Assembly (NCBI GenBank): GCA_013368315.1 | Contig: JAACJM010000007.1 | Location: forward strand, 496,001-560,000 | Reading direction: 5' to 3' | DNA length: 64,000 nt | Source: Tetrapyrgos nigripes | Lineage: Eukaryota; Basidiomycota; Agaricomycetes; Agaricales; Campanellaceae | Shown: positions 9,834-21,571 of the stretch, one piece after another | Position numbering within the stretch: the stretch's first letter is position 1 | How the letters are laid out: each line of letters begins with the position of its first letter | Program-made: the position numbers and the translations under genes | Notes under the pieces: generated by a model | The model's input: the letters and a program-made list of their open reading frames with translations, nothing else | Databases searched by the model: none | What the model was told of the DNA's origin: nothing

Positions 9834-11160
9834 TATCGGACACCTTCTTGGTTTTCTTGGAAGGGGGTCCTTGGCTGCTATACATCCCCTGGGTGATGGA
9901 CTGCATGACCCAGACAATGTCGGCAAGGGTCTTGGTCCAAACAGATGAACCAGTCTGCGAGTCGGCTGACTTGGACGAATCAACCTCAATCTTCTTCTTG
10001 TTCTCCACAAGAATCTTCTGATCCAGGATTATCCACCACTTCAACAGGGCCAATAGGGACTAAAACCCATTGACTCCATGGCACCTCAGCCCATCCCATG
10101 AACCCTTCACCTCTTTCACCCTGCTATAAGACTCAATGTCATCGGGATTGGTCTCAATTCTCCTCCAGTCTGGTTGCAGTGCATTCCACCAAGTCACTAT
10201 AGAGTTTGCAAACTTTTGTAAAAGCTGCAGATAGTCCTTCTCCATAGGGTTGAATGCAATGAGAGCTGGAAGAAGAGGTTCTCGGCCACTCTTTACCCAT
10301 GCTTGGACAGCTTCTGGCCGATTTACCATAGAGAGGGTCTTGCTTCCTCGATCATACCCAAACAGCGATTCCATGACAATCAGGTTGTCGATAGCCTCTG
10401 TCAATGCTGGACCAGACACCCTAGGACAAAGGTAGTTCTCCATTTTGGTTACCCAAGGCGGTCGTTCATCATCAGGAGTGGTCAGGGCAACCATTTCAAA
10501 CTTCCTTTTTTCGCCTTTCTGTGGTGACTCCTTTTCAGGAGCAGGACCAGGGAAAGGGGAAGGTGTACGTCACAATGGTGTAAAGACTGTGTTTGTTCCA
10601 GATACTGGAGGATGAAGTCGAAGAAAGGATGTGGGAGTGGTGGAGGGACCAGGTTCTGACAATGTAGCAATGGGTGGAATGGAGAGTGGTGTTGTAGGAC
10701 TGTTGGATGGGAGGGGGAACGGTGCTGTGATGGGTGCAGTTTCAAGTGGGAATTTGAGTTCTGGGCACCTTGGAGTGTAGAAGTCAGTATAAGGCTTTTA
10801 CAAAAACAGGAGATAGCACAGTGTCAACTTTTGCAAAAGACCAACAGTGGACCCAGGCCAACCAATTTGCAAAAGTGGATGATAGAAGAAACAACTTACT
10901 TGATGTAGATAGCATTAATCACCCTATCAATCTTCCCCTCTAGCATACAGGGGTTGATGACATGCTCCATGACATGTGCCAAAGCCCTGTTTTGCCACTT
11001 TTGACCAGCTTATTCACATAAACCTCCTCACTCTCTGTCCCAAACTTTTGCAAAAGAGTGTTCAACGAGCTATTCCAATGTTCCCATGAGTCAGGGCCAG
11101 ACATGTCTTCTCCCCATGGTTCATCCTGCTCTGAGTAGAATGACACGGCAATGGGATCAC

Positions 11161-11645
11161 TGTCATGAATCCCTTCATGCCTTCGCTTCTAGACCCTGTT
11201 CTTTGTTCTCCTTTCATCATTCTTCTCCCTTCCATCATTCTTCGCTTCTTTGGTTCTAGATCATGTTCCTTGTACCTATGGCTTCCATCTTCTTTGATGC
11301 ATCATTTCTCTGATTGACAGATCATATCTGTACCTATTACACATATTGACATCACTTAGATACCTGATTATCATTCCTTGATTGTTTCCATCAGTACCTG
11401 CTGATCTAATCTTGTTCTCCTTCGCACTTTTGTATATATACTCCAGGGCTTTGTAGATAGTTCCTCAGTCTGTCCACTTCTGTCCCTCTGATCCATACTG
11501 CTCAGCATTGTCCTCAGTACTATGTAGACTCTGGCCCAGTACTGGCTTACTCATCTATACCATCTATTTGCCTTATTGCTTCGTCTTTGGTTCCTGTGTG
11601 GTGGCCTGAGAGGCATCCAGTCCCTATCTGAACCTGTTCTTGACA
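11161..11645 (+). repeat. solo LTR inside gene A
   Basis: It starts tgtcatgaat at 11161 and ends cttgaca at 11645 (485 bp). The flanks atcac (11156-11160) and atcgc (11646-11650) fit a 5-bp target duplication with one later change. The gene A reading frame is continuous in sense on both sides (KEGKDSDC ... DPIAVSFYSEQDEP), which marks the insertion point. Confidence 0.85.
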
Positions 11646-14365
11646 ATCGCTGTCCTTCCCCTCTTTGACAACCAAAGGCAAGCAGAGAATAAGGTCCCTC
11701 AAGAGGCGGAGTTCCTTGTTGGCATTGGAGGGCATGGGAAGATTGAGTGTGGGGGTGCAGTTTGCTGTTTGGATTGAGCAGGACCAGACTGGGAGTTTTC
11801 CACAGGCTTTGGGGTGGGTGCTGGGACCACAGAATTGGGAGTGGGCAATGGTACCAAAGACTTGGCCCTCTCCTCAAAGTTTATGGTCTGGTTCTTCTTG
11901 CTGTGGGTTTGCATGATGGTGACGACTATCTTCTGTTTCTTAGCCGCTGGCTCAACCTCTTTCCCCTTTGCCTTGGTCTTCTTGGCATTCTTCTTTCCCT
12001 TCTTTCCAGCTGGCATTTCTTTCATAGTGCCCTTGACTCCAACATCTCCCTTGAGCTTCCTCATTGTGGCAGTGTCATTGGCCCTCCTAAATGCGTGCAC
12101 ATCCATGTCACAGAGCTTTTGTAATTCCTTCCTCTGAGTGGGTGTGTCCATAGCAGCCAACTCGTCCTCCATAGCATCCGTTACAAATGCCTCTCGAGTC
12201 CTCTGAATCTGAGGAGTGGATGGTGGCGTGGGTATATCATCCTCCTCATTCTGCAGCTCATCCTCTTCTCCATCCTCCTCATCCTCACCACTCCCATCTT
12301 TCCCACTATAATCACTGTCCAAAGCCTCCTCCTCACTTGTCTTGTCCTTCTTCCTCTTTTTCCTGGCTGCTTTGGCACTGAGGATGACTTTGGGCTTTGA
12401 CTTGGGTTTTGGCTTGGCACTACCTTTGGGTTTGAGCCCAGGTTTTGAAGACGATGGCTGAGCCTCAGCACCATCTTTTGACAAGCCAGCAGTCTCCTTG
12501 GGAGGCACATACACCAGCATGGTCATGATATCCTCAGGAGGTTCACTGACCCTGAAGAACTTCGACTAATCTGCAGGACAAGTGTCCAAACCTGATAGAA
12601 GGTTAGTGGACAATCACATGCCAGTAGTTTATCGAGAGCTTACTATTTTCTAACCGAATACATGCTTTCACAAACTCACCAAAGATAGCTGCATGGAACT
12701 TGAAACTATGAGCATCCCACTGAGCAAATGTCCTGCCATCTTCCCCTGGAGTTGTACCAGCATGAATGCTTTTGCAAAAAAAACCAATTAGCTTAGTACT
12801 TTTGTAAAAGTGAGTGCCAAGAAATCTTACCTGCAGCTGAATATATCATCCTCCTTTTCGCTATCCAAAGCCTTCCCGATTGCAACCAATGAGATCTTTG
12901 TGTCGGTGGCCTTTACATAAACTTGCAAAAGGGAATGTAGCATTGGGCCCAGTTGCTGCTGACGACTAGAATGAACGATTCATAACTTCAACTTTTACAA
13001 AAGCTCTAGGGGTACTCACAGTGCCAAGGACTCAAGGTCAGTGTTGTCAAAGGGATCCTGATTCTTGAGGGCCTCCCAAGCCTCCTGTCCTCTTTCTGCT
13101 GCTCCTTTGCTTCCTGAATAATCTTTGCCTGAGTCTCCTCATCTTCTCATCTTCCTCTTCGAACAGCTTCTTTGCGATGGCGGTGTGTCTCTGGAGGTAG
13201 TTCTTGTCATTGGAGTCAATTGGCCCATACTCTTCCGTATATTTCTCGTCAATTTTCACCTCATAGAACTTGGTGCAGGTGGGAGAGACTTCATTTGGAG
13301 GACAGAGACGAGGTCTTGACCAGTGAGCCTTTGAACTGCCCTGTGCTCCGCGTTGCGATTCGAGAACCAGGTCTTTATTTTCTGAAAATTTGGTTTAGTA
13401 AAAGGTCACTTTTGTAAAAGTTTCTGTAAATCTAGAGGAGAACTTACTGTGGTACTAGCACCCCTTGCCAGCAGATGGTTCTCCTCCTCCATCCTCTGGG
13501 AATGATGGGCTCTCTTCACAGGAGTGTCATCTTCATCATCTGGAAGAATTGGATCCTTCTTCTTGGAGTTGCCGTCGGCTACCCCTGTCAAGGAAGACAG
13601 GTCATTGGAAGGAGCAGTGGTGATGTCTTTACCAAGATTTGGGTCTCGAGCTGTTCAATCTGAAGGGACAGATGCAGAGGAGTCCTCAGCAGTCGTCTTA
13701 GAGGACTGGGCATTGGAAGCAGGGGTTGCGACAGTGGCAGCAGTAGCGTGTTCCTGTGATGTGATGTTGGTAGTGATGGCAATGCCAGCATTCAATTGCT
13801 GAGTTGCCAAATTGGACGTGACAGGCACTTGAGTGATGGGGACAGCGGTATCAGACTTGGGTGCTGGACCAGCTTTGGGCACTTGACTGACAGTTTGGGA
13901 AGGGACAGCGGTATCGGAATTGGGTGCTGGACTAGCTTTGGACGTGTCAGATGCGTCAGGCACTGTCGAGGAGGCCATGCTCCCGCATTTTTCCAACTCT
14001 CCCTTTTTCCTTGCTCCTTCTTCCCTATCTTCATTTCTGTAATCACTATCCCCTTCACCGTCTTCTTCTTTATCCTCATCCTTCCTTCCATGATCACGAT
14101 CCAAATTGTATTTTTGGATCAACTTCTTCACCTCCAACTTCTCATCAGCAGTCAAATCATCCGGAAACTTCTTGCGATACTCCTGAAAGAAGTCGTTCCA
14201 AAATGATTCATGTGAATCTTTTGAGTCGATGTACTTCTGGAGATTTGACTCGAGAAACTCATGTGCATCGCCGGCGAAGTATCCAGGGTTGCCACACTTT
14301 TTGGGCAGTTTAGTGTGTTTGGCCCTCTTGCTAGTAGCCTTTTTGGACTTGCTTTGTTTTTCCAT

Positions 14366-14887
14366 TGTAACTGGTATACTGATAGGGCTTGATTTGTAAA
14401 TGTGGAACTTTGAAGAAGTTTGAAGAAGTGTGCTTCTGAGTGGCAATGGGCTGAAGGTTTTTGACAGCGTTTGAACAGGTGTCATGTGACCTCAAAGAAC
14501 CTCTCCACTGCCAACGTGAACATGAACACAAACTACAACCATAGATCAGTAAGTCCCATTTACAGCCCAAATCTCTTGAGTAGTGAACTGTGGATGTCAA
14601 CTTGATAGCTCCACTCTGTTCTCAATCCTGGGCACGTCCTGTGAGCATCTATGTTGACCTCACAGTTCACTACTCTTCTCCTACTTGCCACATGCAGCAT
14701 GCTGATATTTTCTCTTCTAGGATCCACAAGGCTCATGATAATAAAGGTATGTGTTTTCTTTCATTCTCTTATATGCTTATTTTAATGTTTTTTTAGACCG
14801 GTTCCCAGTTTTCTTGGACTCAGCATCCTTGCTCGGTCCCCACCCATTCATGATAAGAAAGGTACACGTTTTTTTACTTCCCCGGTA
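14366..14887. promoter_or_regulatory. divergent spacer between gene A and the dioxygenase gene
   Basis: Gene A starts at 14365 on the minus strand and the first plausible dioxygenase ATG is at 14888, so the two are transcribed away from each other. The spacer has one dispersed-motif variant (gatttgtaaatg near 14391). Possible short 5' exons lie near 14650-14746 and 14796-14860, bounded by gtatgtg...tttag and gtacacg. A shared bidirectional promoter is likely but not shown. Confidence 0.4.
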
Positions 14888-16542
14888 TGTCTTATGCTGC
14901 TTCCATCCAGACCCAGTCTGGGAATGTATTCACCATGTGGGACAGTGGTTATATTCAACCACCTATGCCTTTCAACTTTGACCCAGCCACACTGCTTCAT
15001 GGGGAGCCCCACCCCTCAGAATTAGACCCCTCGATGCCATACACGCCCTCTCCTCAGACAAATCAGATCCTGAGACAGAGGAATCGGACGTGACATCGGA
15101 GTCCGAGCCATCTGCATCAACCCCAACAACTGGTGAACGCAAGAGAAGGACTTGTTGTTCCAAGCCCAAGAAAGCCAGATCAAACTTACCAGAAGCTACC
15201 GTCTCTAACATGTCCAAAAAGTCAACCATCTGCTCCCATGTCTCAAGATCGAAACAGAGGTCTCTCACATCTCCAAGCTCGTATCAGCCCTGCAGCCCCG
15301 CTGGCCAACAAATGCTGAAGAGTGTCAATACCGAGGTTCTAAACAGTTATAGTATAGGCGGAATGGTAAATTCAACATTGGGCTATATTGGTCGGGCAAA
15401 CGGTATTGAGGGATTGAAGAATGAAGTCTAGACAATGGAGCAGCTCTGTGGAGAGGGAGGTCTAGGTTTTACTCTAGTGCAAGTGAAAAGGCAAGTTTTA
15501 TCCTTTACTTTTACAAATGTCTCAGCTTGCTTATACCGTGCATTTATAAAAGTAACACACCCCAACCACTCCTTGATTCCAACAACATAGTATTTGGATG
15601 CTTGGCACCCCCCCCCAGGACGTCAAGGAGGCCAATTGGATCAAGGAGGTTGCTGAGCCAGCAGCTAAAGCACTGGAGCGAGAATGCAACCCTAGAGAGG
15701 TTGTTAAGCAGGGTAGAAAGAAGAAAAGGAAAGGTGTTCTTGTTGTTATGAAGCCAGGGCTTTCATTTCCACCTGAGCAGGTATTTCATAGACAAGGCAC
15801 TTATAGAGTCAAGGCGGATGGTGTTTCTGCTGGGGGTGGTCAAACTGTAAGACCCAACCTTTTTAGTAAAATCAAAATAATAAATGTGATAACTGCACTT
15901 TTGTAAAAGTTCCCCAAAAGACTGTATCACTTAAAGAAGACTGCTGCTGCATTGAATCGCCTTCGACATGAGCAATGCTTTGTCTGTATGGCTGGACATG
16001 CATCTGCTTGCTTTGCTCATTGGTTCCCAAACCTTTATGAATACTATGGCGAAATAAGGACCAAGTTGAAGACAAATGACCCTTTGTTGGTGTTTACTTT
16101 CATGAAATCCGTGTTCTGTTGTGTCACATACAATTTTGGACCAAAGATGGAATGTATCAGCCACATTGATCACAAGAATTACATTGCTGGATGGTGCGCT
16201 ATCACTGCCTTCGGAGATTTCGACTTTAGGAAAGGAGGGCATATTGTTTTGTGGAAGCTCAAGCTCATCATTGAATTTCCCCCTGGATGGACCTTTTTCT
16301 TACCCTCAGCTTATCTTGAGCATTGCAACACTGCTATTGGCTCTGATGAAACACATTATTCATTTACACAGTATACTGTGGGAGACCTGTTTTGGTATGT
16401 TGAGGATGGATTTAAAATGAGAAGTCAGATGTCTGATTTAGAAGTGGAAGAAGCTGAAAAGAGGCAGAAGGATAGGATTAAAGATGACTTAAATAAATAC
16501 TCTACATTGCAGCAGCTTAGAGAGAGGTATGAAACTAAATAG
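14888..16542 (+). pseudogene. KDZ-borne TET/JBP-like 2-oxoglutarate/Fe(II) dioxygenase
   Basis: The catalytic exon (about 15920-16542) is uninterrupted. It has the metal-binding HID (16162-16170), YIAGWCAITAFGDFDFRKGG, a strand pair IVLWKLKLIIEFPPGW, the distal His in LEHCNTAI (16321) and YSFTQYTVGDLFWYVEDGF. This order fits the fungal TET/JBP family, nuclear enzymes that oxidise 5-methylcytosine. At the usual 2-oxoglutarate-binding Arg before YSFTQY the codon is CAT, His (16354-16356). Upstream are an exon ending near 15846 (gtaagaccc donor), another from 15621 (DVKEANWIKEVAEPAAKAL) and an N-terminal region 14888-15431 with an apparent frameshift near 15060 and a TAG at 15429. It is probably inactive, but unrecognised introns could rescue part of the N-terminus. 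Confidence 0.8.
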
Positions 16543-17101
16543 ATGATATGTTGATTTCAAGTTGTTCTTGCTCGATTCTGAGATACATAGGTTCCTCTGA
16601 GGAAACTGAGGTGAAGCAAAGATAGATAGAGACATATAGTGTATCTGATCTATCTTCCACATTAAACCAATGACTTGTTTAGTGGAATGAACCATAGATG
16701 CATCTATATGATCTATTCCACTCCTATCGGAAGTGAACTTACAACTTAACTCTGAGTCTGTTCTAATCAAATCAAAGATTGGATCAGGCAAACATTGAAT
16801 GTTCAACAATCAATCTCAGCTCCTCACGATTAAGTCTGTTTGAAGCATTTTGGAATCATTGTTTCAACTCAAAATGGCTATTCATTGATTTCAACAATGA
16901 CAACTCAATCTGGCACTGCAAGATTGAAATATTGTATCAGTCGTGCTTGTTTTCTTTCCATGCTCCGTCTTAGCTCTAATCTACATGGACTTGGAGTGGA
17001 GCTTTTGTAAAAGCTATCGATTGCTTCTCAGGACCCACGTGCATGTTCAAACATACATGATTTTCCAGCTCCGACGAATCCAACCTCTGCCTTCTACACT
17101 C
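16543..17101 (+). other. spacer after the dioxygenase gene
   Basis: I see no coding frame with protein character here. It is AT-rich 3'-flank-like sequence. One palindromic gagcttttgtaaaagctat (near 16998) belongs to the dispersed motif array. Confidence 0.4.
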
Positions 17102-17928
17102 ATGTCGACAACTCAAGCAGACTTTTGTGGATGCTCTCCAAAGCTCATACAGACTGTTGGGCCTTATTTTGCTACTGCTCATCAGAACTTCAAATATTAC
17201 CTTATTCCCTGTGGTTCTTCTGCTGGTATTTACTTGAATCAGTGAGTAAGCATTCTTTTTTCACACAAACTTCAGCTCATTTTTCCTCAAGAAAACTGGC
17301 CTCAAACCTAGCCTGTCTCTCCAAACCACAACAGCCCGAGCCAAAAGGTTACCATGAGTCCGAGAAAGACACCATTCTGTCTACTTGGATGTTCAATTGC
17401 TCCAACCTTCACCAACATTCGGCCTCAGAAGCTCAACCTCTCATCAGCCCATTTGACTCAGAGCTCAAGGTTGAAGCCAAGACACAGGCTTCTCCCAGAA
17501 GGCAGGGCTTCCCAGCGAATCCAGTCAACGCTTCTATTCTCAATCGTGAGGCTCAACCTAACCTCAGCGTCTCAGATCTTCATCCGTTCCCAGCACCTTC
17601 AGCCATTCAGACTCCACCCCAGTCTCCCACAAAACCCAGATCCTGAAGCATTAGTCCATCCAAGGCCTGGCTCAACACCACCTCAGCATCAACCCTTACC
17701 AGTTCTAGTAAGGGCAAAGCTGTTGTTTTTGTCATTCGTTATCTTGGTGACATAGATTTCTATAGTTCAAGGTATCTTTCCAAAGTCAGCCCTTTTCTGT
17801 GATCTCATACCTTTCTCAGGGATAGTGCTATTGCTGCATTCTGGGATTTATTGGATAGAGAGCTTGAGCCTGATATGCATGCCACTGTTGATCGTTTCCT
17901 CATTGAAGAGTTTATTGCTGCTGTTTGA
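17102..17928 (+). CDS. small KDZ-borne gene of unknown function
   Basis: The ATG at 17102 opens MSTTQADFCGCSPKLIQTV and continues to FKYYLIPCGSSAGIYLNQ before a GTGAGT donor at 17242. A middle frame (about 17263-17645) is Ser/Pro-rich (PHPFPAPSAIQTPPQSP type). A third part reads SSKGKAVVFVIRYLGDIDFY, then a 48-nt gtatct...cag intron, then DSAIAAFWDLLDRELEP and ATVDRFLIEEFIAAV with a TGA at 17926-17928. The exon joins are my reading and one frame change is not explained by an obvious intron. The YYLIPCGSSAGIY segment faintly resembles the caulimoviral viroplasmin fold that occurs in fungal RNase H proteins, too weakly to name. Confidence 0.4.
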
Positions 17929-19034
17929 ATTCGTCTGTCCTTTCTGCAACACTCCATCTATGTACATCTTAGGTTGTTTTATATCAGCGTTTGTAAAAGT
18001 GGTCAGTTATGATCAGATGTTTTTGTAAAGTAAAGTGGTAAAGTCAACAGGTCTTTGTGCTACCTCAGCCCTTGTCATCAGAGTTCCACGTCATCCTCGC
18101 TTAAATTCTGTTTCTCACTTGCCTCCATGTCAACGTCCAGGCCAGCAAAGTGTCCCAGAAAAGCTGATATCAACGCACTCAAGGAAATCACTTCCTTAGC
18201 GGCACTTGGAGTCAACTACAATGATTCCAATGACAACATTATCACAGAAGTCTCACACGTTTCCACTGATGGAAGGAGGGCATACAAATCCACGACCACA
18301 GTTCATAGCCATCGAGCACATGTGTATACTGCCATTGAGGATTTAGGGGATGAGGATTTTCCACAGAGGATGTATCATGGGTTTCTCTACCAAGTTAAGA
18401 ATGGTCGTGTCACCAAAGTTGGGTGAAGGAGAAAGCTATACGCATTGGTGAATTTTATCCTGGTTCTGTGTGGCTTTACCCTAACCTAAACCTATTCAGG
18501 ACAGACCGATGCGAATCTTCCTGAAGCATAGAGAGGAATACCTCAATGTTCTGATGATCTTGAAGGGTCAGGGTGATTGTGTACCGGCGACCTGTCCTAG
18601 CTGCCCAGAAGACCATGTACCAATGGAACCAACATTCCGATGTGTTGACTGTTCCCATGGTGGATTGGTGTGCCAGGACTGCTGCATGGAGAGTCACCTT
18701 TCCAATCTGCTGCACAACATAGAGGTGGGCTTTTAGTTTTTGTAAAAGCCCTCGACAGTCACTTACATTTTTGAAGTTTTGGAATGGGAAATATTCTGAA
18801 AAGGTCTCCTTAAAATGGTTGGGTCTCACTGTTCAGCTCAGTCATCCAGATGGGTCAAAATGTGACCTTCCCACGAAAGGCCCCTCCAAATTTGTAGTGT
18901 TTCACACCAATGGATGTCATCGCGTTCGCCTTAACTACTGTGGATGTACGAGGTCAAGGTCACTTTCAACCAGCATGCAACATCAAAAATGGGAGCAACT
19001 CATGCATGCTCGTTGGTTTCCTGGTAATAGGCTG

Positions 19035-20685
19035 TTTCTCTAGTAAGTGCTCTTAGCACACAGAACACAACCAGAAAAACCTATATAGTTTGTTTTGCGA
19101 GTGTATCTAGTAAGTAGAATACTCTTCAATTTAGTCCACAGTTTAGAGATCTTTTGGGGGATTCTTGTAAAGGTTTGCATGAAGGCACACACAAAGGCTA
19201 TTGCCACAAAACACACAAATGCATGAAGGCACACACACAATATCCAATGCCTTAGACACAGTTTCCAAGTCTCGAGGACACAAGTTATAAACACAAAACA
19301 ACCAACAAATATATTCAACACTGATTTAACCAACACTGTATGTTTAGACTCCACACGAGTATGATAAGTTTGTTTTAGAAGCTCTTGTCCGTGTTTCACA
19401 GTCTCTACTGCTAAATAGGGAGAATCCTGATACTCTACAGTCCGTTGCTTAGGTAGCTACTAGTAATACCTGGTCCTTTTATACTACTCGTAGCTACAAC
19501 TATACAGTTTTACATTTCTTTTCAATGTCTGCTAAAATATATCCAAGAAAACAGAAAATCTACTCTAACCGCTAGTCTGTGAGCATAGTAACTACTGGAT
19601 CTAGTAGGTACCTTCTAATTAGGGTATACAGGAAACTTGAATATTATCTAATTTTCGTAGTAGGGATTTCTCTGTCCCCTGCTCCACTCTCTTTACTAGT
19701 AGGGTACTCTCTGGTACTGGCGGCCATAGCCTACCTGACTCAGATAGCTCCACTTATGACTACACTTTGGAATACCGCTAATCCTGTGGGTTTAGGGTAC
19801 TCTCATATCTAGTTTCCGCCTCTCGTTCTCTATAGCTTCAAATGTATACTTATCCCTTTATACCACTAGTTAAACTTGTACACCACTAATCTGAGTCCAG
19901 CTCTTCAATAGTAATGCTCAAGCCTTACGAACTAGCGTAGTATAGCAAAGGATAGTACTGCCCTTATCTTTAAGATGCCAATCCGTAGTGATCTCCAGTA
20001 AGTACTGCTTTCGGTAATACTTATGCCTGAATCAGTAATCCCTCTACTTTGGACCTTATTACGTTAGTGAACTTCGCAACACTTTAGACACTTAGTATCG
20101 TTGCTGGTAGTTCATCCCCTTTGTACCATCTGAAAGCTATGGATTCTAGCTTTCTATTGATATAACTATTGTGCCAGTTTGCCATTCTAATCATCTGTAG
20201 ATGTGCACTGCAAGTTTGTATATATCCGGGTTAGAATCCCATATATCTGAATTCTCTGATGGTGACGTGTCCTTTCAGATCTAGCAGTCTAAGCCTTCGA
20301 TCTGGGTTTGTAATGCCAACGTGTACCCGTGAATAGGGGCATTTCTCCTCCTTCTCTATCCCTTGAGTCGTACTAGTGGTATTAGGCCGCTATAGCAGGT
20401 TTGTTAAGTCTTTGTAGACTTTGTAGTTAGGTGGGTCTGCTACTATAGCTGTATCCCCTAGTATGTATCTGTTATAATACTTTGAACAAGTCTTATTCTT
20501 ATCTGTAAGTATTGCCCATTAACATCCCTTAGGTTATACACCTAATTCCTAGTACTTTGACTAGCAGTTCAGGACTCAATCTAGTCCTTATTATCCATTT
20601 AAGAGTAACTTAGACATGTATTAGCGCTAGTTTGGGGTTATTTACCGCGAATTTGTATGGCATATCACTGGGACTCACACAAGAC
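19035..20685 (+). repeat. unclassified repeat R, copy 1
   Basis: This noncoding block separates transposase codons ARWFPGNRL and GTAFTFEK. It aligns in order with 26890-29797: a stretch rich in cacacac words, then gtccgtgtttcacagtctctactgct, ccttttatactact, cccgtgaataggggc, tgggtctgctactata and ggactca-tctagtcc. Boundaries are accurate only to some tens of bases. No long frame, terminal repeat or poly(A) is evident, so its class is open. The pieces over 20 bases quoted elsewhere are shortened here to the shared words. Confidence 0.65.
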
Positions 20686-21513
20686 TGGGTACTGCATTTA
20701 CATTCGAGAAGATGACCCAATTTCAAATGTTGAATCTATGTGGAAAGACAACACCTTTCGATTACTATAAGTCAATGGAGAAGCTCACAGATAACACCAG
20801 TACAAAAATACCTGTGAGTCAATTCTGTACCTCACTCCACCAATGTCTGACCAGCAGTACATTCTTGCAGAATCATTATCCAACCTTCCTACAGACTATT
20901 CAACAGTGGAGAAATTTGAGGATGCTTAGGCGTGGTGGTCGAGGAAATGATGGGATAAGGAATATCGAGGAAACGAAGCCTGGGGAGCTTGGCGTTGTTT
21001 GTCCAGCTTGTCCAGATCCAGCAGTCAACCTTCCTCCTAACTGAGACCAGACCCCGCTTGGAAAGAGGTGAGTCTGAATTCCTACATGACTTTTGTAAAG
21101 TTGATATTCACTTTTACAAAACAAACATTTTTATATATTACATGTTCCTCTCTTTTGACGCTTGCTTCTGGTTGAAAAGAAAGAAGGTTTCAAGCTGGGA
21201 TAGAGACCCTAGCTTGCAGGATGGCATGGCTTATTTTGTTGAATCAGAACCTTATTTGAAATGGTGCTGAATGATGGAGGACCAGAAGGAGGTGAGAACG
21301 TGATCAACATTTAAAATTGTTAATACTAACTCCTGTGCTCCAGATGAGCACTTGTACTGGGCTGGCTGCACTTGACCATGCAAACACAAAATTCCATGAA
21401 GGTTATGACAATAGTGGAGAGGGTGCTGAATCCTGTGCTCGGCATGAGTTGATTTGTAGGAATGGGATGGGACCAACACAGATTGGAGAGAGGTAGGTTT
21501 ATTATTTCTTTTG

Positions 21514-21571
21514 TCGACTGCTTTTGTAAATGTGCTCGAAAAATCCAAAGCTCATTTACAAAAGCAATCGA
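21514..21571. repeat. intronic 19-bp inverted repeat in the transposase gene
   Basis: TCGACTGCTTTTGTAAATG (21514-21532) pairs with CATTTACAAAAGCAATCGA (21553-21571) with one mismatch. It lies wholly inside an intron (gtaggttt... to ...tttgcag). The core is the same motif pair as the hairpin at 9370-9416 with different outer bases. Confidence 0.85.

Larger units (their letters stand above)
9568..14365 (-). pseudogene. KDZ-linked gene A, large multi-exon gene of unknown function, decayed
   Basis: The ATG at 14365 begins MEKQSKSKKATSK, a basic stretch, followed by CGNPGYFAGDAHEFLES and a helical region. After an in-frame TGA (13657-13655) the same frame continues to a donor at 13447. The next exon (from 13381) reads KIKTWFSNRNAEHRAVQRL, then FYEVKIDEKY in another frame. 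Further exons are HSLLQVYVKATDTKISLVAIG (about 12950-12835) and IHAGTTPGEDGRTFAQWDA (about 12765). A Lys/Glu-rich region follows (12526-11699) with a TAG near 12566. A C-terminal part is WVKSGREPLLPAL and KFANSIVTWWNALQPDW (10494-10060), then a Pro/Ser tail with WST repeats. The modular order matches a multicopy Agaricomycete family that I remember as uncharacterised. A solo LTR splits it at 11161-11645. Confidence 0.7.

Noticed and set aside
12187..12381. Plus-strand His/Pro-rich frame
   Set aside because: It is antisense to the Asp/Glu-rich linker of gene A.
18476..18829. Minus-strand 117-codon frame
   Set aside because: It is antisense to the zinc-cluster exon of the transposase, where the Cys pattern and splice sites support the plus strand.
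19035..20685. Repeat R as a Helitron
   Set aside because: TC...CTRR termini with a 3' hairpin were not found, and the boundaries are uncertain; class left open.
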